A stretch of DNA of 64,000 nt, taken from positions 1 through 64,000 of the forward strand of contig CANJMI010000005.1 in assembly GCA_947475525.1 (NCBI GenBank). Reading direction: 5' to 3'. The DNA is from Polyangiaceae bacterium. Its GTDB lineage: Bacteria > Myxococcota_A > Polyangia > Polyangiales > Polyangiaceae. Within the stretch, counting starts at the first letter, position 1. Every line of letters starts with the position of its first letter. The translations under genes were made by a program, and so were the position numbers. Below the pieces are notes generated by a model that was given only the letters and a program-made list of their open reading frames with translations, made no database searches and was not told the origin of the DNA. Below are positions 59,949 to 64,000 of the stretch, piece after piece.

Positions 59949-61456
59949 TCGACTCTTCCGGGGATGATCACCTTCTCCGCGAAGAGCACGATCACCCGCA
60001 GCACAACGTAACTGAACGCCGCGGCTTGAAACGCGCCGACGAGCACATTGGCCGCATCCGACTCGATGTTGAGAAGCCCCGCGAGCGCCGCGGAGGCGAG
60101 CAGGAGCATTCCGTCCCCGCCTTGACCGTGGTTGAAGAGCGCGTAAAGCGCCCGGTAATAAAGGCCGACGACGGCCATCCCGGCGAAGACGCCGAACATG
60201 CCGAAGTTCATGTACATCTCGATTATCTGCGCGCAGTTGAACGAGGTGTCGTGATCGAGGGGGTTCAACAAGCGGTAGCGATGTCCGAACTCTTGGCCGA
60301 GGTTCTGAATCGGCCGACTCGGCGCGAGGATACGCGGCACGAAGGCCCAGAACATGACGCGGTAGGTGTCACCGTCGAGGTAAGGAACCCGACGGGGCGT
60401 CTGACTCATGACGAACGCGAACGTGCCGAGGTAGCTTGTGCGCTCGGTCGACGTGCGGGAAGCGTTCGAGATGAAGCGATCTCGATCCGTGCTCGCTTGA
60501 TCGAGCGTCAGCTCGAGAAAGAGGGCCACGCGATCGAACGGACCGACGTAGGTGTTGCGAACCTCTTTACGGAACGCGTGCTTGCTATGAGAAAACGGCA
60601 TCGAGAGAAGCATGCAGAGCAAGCCGGCGCGCCACGGGACGTTACCGCGCTCCGCGACGTAGACGAAAAACATCGGCACGAGCGCCCACGCGACCTGAGC
60701 CAACGCCCCGCTCGCGAGCGAGAACATCAGGTAGGTGAGGTAACAGAGGGAGGCCGCGATGCGCTGCGGCAGCCGGAGCTTTCCTCGCAGGTGAAGGACG
60801 AGCATTCCGCCGAGCAGCAAGAGCGGCATGCGCACCGACACGTTCGCAATCGCCTTGAGCGAAGGGGCGATGTCCTTGGATGAGGTGAGCACGACTGCGG
60901 AGAGCGCAACACCGACCGCGGAGACCACGATGCAATACCAAGCGAGCCTGTCGAGCTCGATGTGCATCTTCAGGTGAGGCAACGCGTCGACGATTTTTCC
61001 GAGCGGCGAGTAGAAGGCGAGTTGCATCAAGAGCAGGCCGCCGAGAGTCACCACCACCGCCGCCGTGACCTCCTCGGACTCGTAGGGCCGATTCTTCACG
61101 AGCACGGTGTCCAAGAACACGGGCAGCCCGAAATACATGAAGTAGAGGACGTTGATGATCGGAAAGAGCGGCGCCTGCTTCGGCTTGCGACGCACGACAT
61201 CGAACATCGGCAGCGTCGACACCCACAAGAGCGCGGACGCCGCGAGGAGCCTCCCGAACGGCTGCCGTGCGGGAGCGAAGTAGAGCAACACGAGGTTGAA
61301 CAGGCCGATGAGCGACACGTAGCTCGCGGCCAACGCCGCTGTGCCGAACGTGAACGCGAGGAGAGAATCGGCGCGCCCCTTGGCTTCGGTGCGCTTCGTA
61401 ACGGCGTCCAACACGTGGGGCTGGGGCTCGGTGGGGGGCGTGGCGGCGGTCGTCAT
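59945..61456 (-). CDS. O-antigen/exopolysaccharide polymerase (Wzy-like)
   Basis: 503 residues with about 11-12 membrane helices. There is a large loop between the later helices (SRPIQNLGQEFGHRYRLLNP with the following DHDTSFNCAQIIEMYMNFGM), the usual place for Wzy catalytic residues. Identification rests on topology, the loop and position in a Wzx/Wzc-containing cluster, since Wzy sequences are poorly conserved. Four bases separate it from the acyltransferase gene upstream on the same strand. Confidence 0.78.
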   Translation of the reverse strand: MTTAATPPTEPQPHVLDAVTKRTEAKGRADSLLAFTFGTAALAASYVSLIGLFNLVLLYFAPARQPFGRLLAASALLWVSTLPMFDVVRRKPKQAPLFPIINVLYFMYFGLPVFLDTVLVKNRPYESEEVTAAVVVTLGGLLLMQLAFYSPLGKIVDALPHLKMHIELDRLAWYCIVVSAVGVALSAVVLTSSKDIAPSLKAIANVSVRMPLLLLGGMLVLHLRGKLRLPQRIAASLCYLTYLMFSLASGALAQVAWALVPMFFVYVAERGNVPWRAGLLCMLLSMPFSHSKHAFRKEVRNTYVGPFDRVALFLELTLDQASTDRDRFISNASRTSTERTSYLGTFAFVMSQTPRRVPYLDGDTYRVMFWAFVPRILAPSRPIQNLGQEFGHRYRLLNPLDHDTSFNCAQIIEMYMNFGMFGVFAGMAVVGLYYRALYALFNHGQGGDGMLLLASAALAGLLNIESDAANVLVGAFQAAAFSYVVLRVIVLFAEKVIIPGRVD

Positions 61457-61459
61457 GCG

Positions 61460-62593
61460 CTATCCAGCGTTACGAGACGATGTCGCGCGCAGCCGGCGCT
61501 GGAGGGGCAGCTCGATCAGGCGGTGAGCCACCATGGACACCGAGCATAACACGACGAAGAAGAGCGCGAAGTCGACGCTCGGTGGCAAGCCTTCGACGCT
61601 CTTGCGCCACGTAAGCCAGAGCGGGGCTTGAAGAATGTAGAGGCCGAAGCTCGCCTCGCCCAATCGCACGAGCACGGGAGCCGAAAGCACGCGCACCAGA
61701 GAAGGCGCCCCCAGCGCGACGGCGAGAATCACCGCGCCGAACGCGGGGCTGAGGAGGCCGTTGTGAATCAGCGGATAACTCGAACCGAGGGGCCTCGTGA
61801 CGACGAGCACAATCGCCGAAACGCCAAGACCACCGAGGACGAGGCGCGCGCGAACGAGGCGCGAGCGGGAAGGCGATTCGAAGAGCTCCGCAAGCACGAT
61901 GCCGAGGACAAATGTGGGCAGATGAAAGAGCGGCCCGTACTTGACCGCCGCCAGCGCAAGCTCCCCGGACCCGGACCACACGTAAAGACTCGGCACGACG
62001 AGCGAGCCCAACCAGGCCGCGAGCGCGAGTCCGAGGCGCGATCGTTTCGAGTTGAGCAAGCGAGGCAAAACCCATGGAAAAATGGCGTAAAAAAAGGCCT
62101 CGACCGAAATCGACCAGCCGGGCGGATTCCACCATGCGGTCGCGCCTGGGATCCACGCTTGAACGAGGCCAAGCGACACGAATGCGGCCGCTGCGAGCTT
62201 GAGCGCCCGAACGACGGGCGAGGCATCGGTCGCGAAACGATGCGCAACCACGAACGGTGCCGCGGCAGCCCAAGCCACGAGATACATCGGGAAAATCCGG
62301 GAGAAGCGGTTCCACCAAAACGCGCGAGCCGTGCCGCGCATCGCGACCGCGGACGGCGACCGCTGCACGTAATTGTAAGCGAGGATGAAGCCCGAAAGCA
62401 GGTAGAAGAAATTCACGCCGACGTAGCCGTGGCTCACAACATTGCGAAGCGCAGAGGGCGTCCCGGCAGGCAAGGCTGCTCCCGCGTAGTGGTAGAGCAC
62501 GACCCAAGCGGCAGCGAAGAATCGAAGCCCGGTCAACGCGTCGAGCGGCTCGCGCTTCGCGGCGTTCATCGCCTGCCGAACGTCATCGCTCAT
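61460..62593 (-). CDS. Acyltransferase family 3 (OafA/YrhL-like) membrane protein
   Basis: 377 residues from ATG 62593; the longer frame is not supported. The start of the domain, LDALTGLRFFAAAWVVLYHY, contains the R/K-x10-H element and is followed by VGVNFFYLLSGFILAYNY and FWWNRFSRIFPMYLVAW, then GWSISVEAFFYAIFPWVLPR. About ten membrane helices. Transfers O-acetyl or another acyl group to the polysaccharide on the periplasmic side. First gene of the pair with the polymerase. Confidence 0.92.
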   Translation of the reverse strand: MSDDVRQAMNAAKREPLDALTGLRFFAAAWVVLYHYAGAALPAGTPSALRNVVSHGYVGVNFFYLLSGFILAYNYVQRSPSAVAMRGTARAFWWNRFSRIFPMYLVAWAAAAPFVVAHRFATDASPVVRALKLAAAAFVSLGLVQAWIPGATAWWNPPGWSISVEAFFYAIFPWVLPRLLNSKRSRLGLALAAWLGSLVVPSLYVWSGSGELALAAVKYGPLFHLPTFVLGIVLAELFESPSRSRLVRARLVLGGLGVSAIVLVVTRPLGSSYPLIHNGLLSPAFGAVILAVALGAPSLVRVLSAPVLVRLGEASFGLYILQAPLWLTWRKSVEGLPPSVDFALFFVVLCSVSMVAHRLIELPLQRRLRATSSRNAG

Positions 62594-62672
62594 CGTGAGC
62601 GAGCGTAGCGGCGCGTAGCATCGAATGCCGCTTTTTTTGTCGTTGCGCAGGTGCGTGGCATCGTGCCCGCAA

Positions 62673-63590
62673 ATGAGCGAAGTCGCACGCGCAGAAGCCC
62701 CGATCGCCGTGCGGCTCTGGGAGGGCGACAACCTCGCAATCCTCGAGCGGCTCGCGAACGATGGCGTGCGGGTCGAGCTCGCGTACCTCGATCCACCCTT
62801 CTATACGCAGCGGTTGCACTTGCGCACGGTCCGCCGCGGGCGGGGGGCCGAGCTCGAGCGCACGCAAGTGGTCGCGTTCGACGATCGCTGGTCTTGCTTC
62901 GACGCGTACCTCGAAGCGATGGAGGCGCGCATCGTGCGCGTGCGTGACGTGATGGCCGACGTGGGGTCGATGGTCTTGCACGTCGATCCGACGACGAGCC
63001 ACTACCTCAAGGTGATGTGCGATCGCATCTTCGGGCGTGACGCCTTCGCGAGCGAGATCATCTGGCGCTACCGCCGATGGCCAGCAAAAACCCGTAATTT
63101 TCAGCGCGTGCACGATGTGCTTCTGCGCTACGTGAGAAACTCGAAGGTCGAGCCGCGCTTTCACCAACTCTACGAACCGCTCGCCGCATCGACCGTCGCA
63201 ACCTGGGGCCACACCAAGCAACTCGCGGCCTTCGGGCCCGATGGGCGTCGCGTGCGCTCCACTCGCACCGAAGCGGATTCGCCCGGCGTGCCGATGGGGG
63301 ACGTGTGGGAGATCGGCGTCATCGCCCCCGTCGCACGCGAGCGCACCGGCTACCCCACACAAAAGCCGGAGGCGCTCTTGCGGAGGATTGTCGAGAGCTG
63401 CAGCGATGCGGGCGACACGGTGCTCGATCCTTACTGCGGCAGCGGGACAACCCTGGCGGTCGCAGCGGCCCTGGGTCGCAGCGCCATTGGCATCGACGCG
63501 AGCGCCGAGGCCCTCACCGTCACGCGGGCGCGCCTTGCCGCAGCCGGGCGCGAGGTCGCTTTCAAGACGTTTGCGGTGAACCACGCGTGA
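62673..63590 (+). CDS. Orphan DNA methyltransferase, beta class (N4/N6)
   Basis: 305 residues from ATG 62673. The catalytic motif LAYLDPPFYTQ (DPPF, motif IV) comes before the AdoMet motif LDPYCGSGTTLAVAAALG (motif I), the order of beta-class N6-adenine/N4-cytosine methyltransferases; the segment PTQKPEALLRRIVESCSDAG is the usual lead-in to motif I. No restriction enzyme gene is nearby. Candidate for epigenetic regulation or remnant of a restriction system. Specificity unknown. Confidence 0.9.
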   Translation: MSEVARAEAPIAVRLWEGDNLAILERLANDGVRVELAYLDPPFYTQRLHLRTVRRGRGAELERTQVVAFDDRWSCFDAYLEAMEARIVRVRDVMADVGSMVLHVDPTTSHYLKVMCDRIFGRDAFASEIIWRYRRWPAKTRNFQRVHDVLLRYVRNSKVEPRFHQLYEPLAASTVATWGHTKQLAAFGPDGRRVRSTRTEADSPGVPMGDVWEIGVIAPVARERTGYPTQKPEALLRRIVESCSDAGDTVLDPYCGSGTTLAVAAALGRSAIGIDASAEALTVTRARLAAAGREVAFKTFAVNHA

Positions 63591-63808
63591 CGCTCACCGC
63601 ATCGGTGCTTGGCCCGTCTCGATCTTGCCCCAGCAGATGAGCTTGTCGTCGCGTCAATCGAGGCAGGCTTGAGTCGAGTGTTATGAGCACGGAGCGCAGC
63701 TATGAGGTCGGGCCCTGTGCCCCCGCAGCTGCGAAGGCCGGGAGAAGAGTCACGAACATCGCCGCGCGTATCCCCCAGCGTGCAACAACCTCGGCCGCCG
63801 CTCATTTG
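63591..63808. other. Short interval without a recognised gene
   Basis: Contains one 66-codon frame from 63683 of poor quality that runs over the VapC gene on the other strand. No promoter or terminator stands out. Confidence 0.4.
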
Positions 63809-64000
63809 TCAGGATTTATTTGGTCGCTTGGACCATGTCTCTATTTGCAATCCTTGGAACTGTCTGAAATCCCGAATATTTAACGTCACGAGCGTGAGGC
63901 CCAGCGTGACCGCGATGGCGGCTATCTGTCCGTCAACGAACGGAGCTGGCTTGCCCGCCGCCTCGAGCCGCGCGCGCTCGCTGCCGTGCCACGCAGCAGC
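63809..64000 (-). CDS. VapC-like PIN-domain toxin, C-terminal part, cut by the window edge
   Basis: Minus-strand translation from 64000 gives 63 residues ending at TGA 63809-63811. GKPAPFVDGQIAAIAVTLGL followed by LVTLNIRDFRQFQGLQIETW is the conserved second half of VapC toxins: D in FVDGQIAAIA and the N-x2-D-F of LNIRDF are the third and fourth acidic/metal-site positions of the PIN fold. VapC toxins cleave tRNA or rRNA and pair with an upstream antitoxin, which would lie to the right of this window. Confidence 0.85.
   Translation of the reverse strand, partial: AAAWHGSERARLEAAGKPAPFVDGQIAAIAVTLGLTLVTLNIRDFRQFQGLQIETWSKRPNKS

Noticed and set aside
61628-62608. 326-codon plus-strand frame
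   Set aside because: Antisense to the acyltransferase; highly charged Arg/Glu/His composition typical of shadow frames.
62583-63584. 333-codon minus-strand frame
   Set aside because: Antisense to the DNA methyltransferase, which has clear DPPF and AdoMet motifs.
63683-63883. 66-codon plus-strand frame
   Set aside because: Runs over the VapC C-terminus on the opposite strand and has no RBS or recognisable content.

Overview
The window is GC-rich (roughly two thirds G+C by eye) and reads as a chromosomal stretch of a myxobacterium or close relative (Myxococcota, Polyangia-like). The grounds are: tandem Myxococcus-type cysteine-rich (DUF4215) repeats joined to RCC1 repeats; a DUF1592/DUF1552 gene pair; a CarD/CdnL regulator; a lysine/alanine-rich histone-H1-like protein; a FHA-free but very lipoprotein-rich gene set (about 17 genes carry a lipobox); and frequent GTG starts. 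This is inference from gene content; no rRNA is present.

Layout. 0-6 kb: a decayed IS701-type transposase at the left edge, a zinc-ribbon membrane protein, a CYTH-like lipoprotein and the DUF1592/DUF1552 pair. 6-21 kb: an accessory zone with an AT-rich gene-poor kilobase, a large DUF4215/RCC1/PPC surface lipoprotein, a nucleotidyltransferase with a small partner, an MMPL transporter stump, an M28 peptidase, a beta-helix lipoprotein, and a pair of LysM proteins that looks like an orphan secretion-system cargo module. 21-27.4 kb: a redox-type locus with YtkA/FixH-like lipoproteins, a five-heme cytochrome lipoprotein and a RegB/RegA two-component system. The regB and regA genes are separated by an opposing lipoprotein/beta-barrel operon, and two RegA-type boxes lie in the divergent promoter. 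27.4-34 kb: an undescribed kinase-like protein, a GT2/TPR glycosyltransferase, a TonB-dependent receptor, an aldehyde dehydrogenase and tRNA-Ser(GGA). 34-47.4 kb: mostly housekeeping or conserved genes (M20 and M28 peptidases, HAD phosphatase, M50 site-2 protease, coaD in an overlapping three-gene operon, a histone-H1-like gene with an apparent -1 frameshift, an OmpA lipoprotein, Ppx/GppA, cdnL). 47.6-62.6 kb: an exopolysaccharide cluster of Wzx/Wzy type (Wzc-like tyrosine kinase, sugar epimerase, four glycosyltransferases of which one is fused to a methyltransferase, flippase, polymerase, acyltransferase). The right edge has an orphan beta-class DNA methyltransferase and the C-terminus of a VapC-like PIN toxin.

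How the genes fit together. The polysaccharide cluster is self-contained: sugar nucleotide modification, glycosyl transfer, flipping, polymerisation, chain-length control/export and acyl decoration are all represented. The RegBA locus looks autoregulated through the boxes at 26167-26202 and probably controls the lipoprotein/barrel operon between the two regulators. The strongest candidates for new biology are: (1) the histone-like gene split exactly at an A_AAA_AAA slippery heptamer with a stop two codons later, followed by a structured 3' region and a strong terminator; (2) the RegB / lipoprotein-barrel / RegA arrangement with boxes; (3) the atypical kinase-fold protein at 27399-28463 behind a dyad operator; (4) the LysM pair at 16237-19306; and (5) several unusual domain fusions (DEDDh exonuclease-WYL, methyltransferase-CgeB glycosyltransferase, bilobed aspartic-protease-like lipoprotein).
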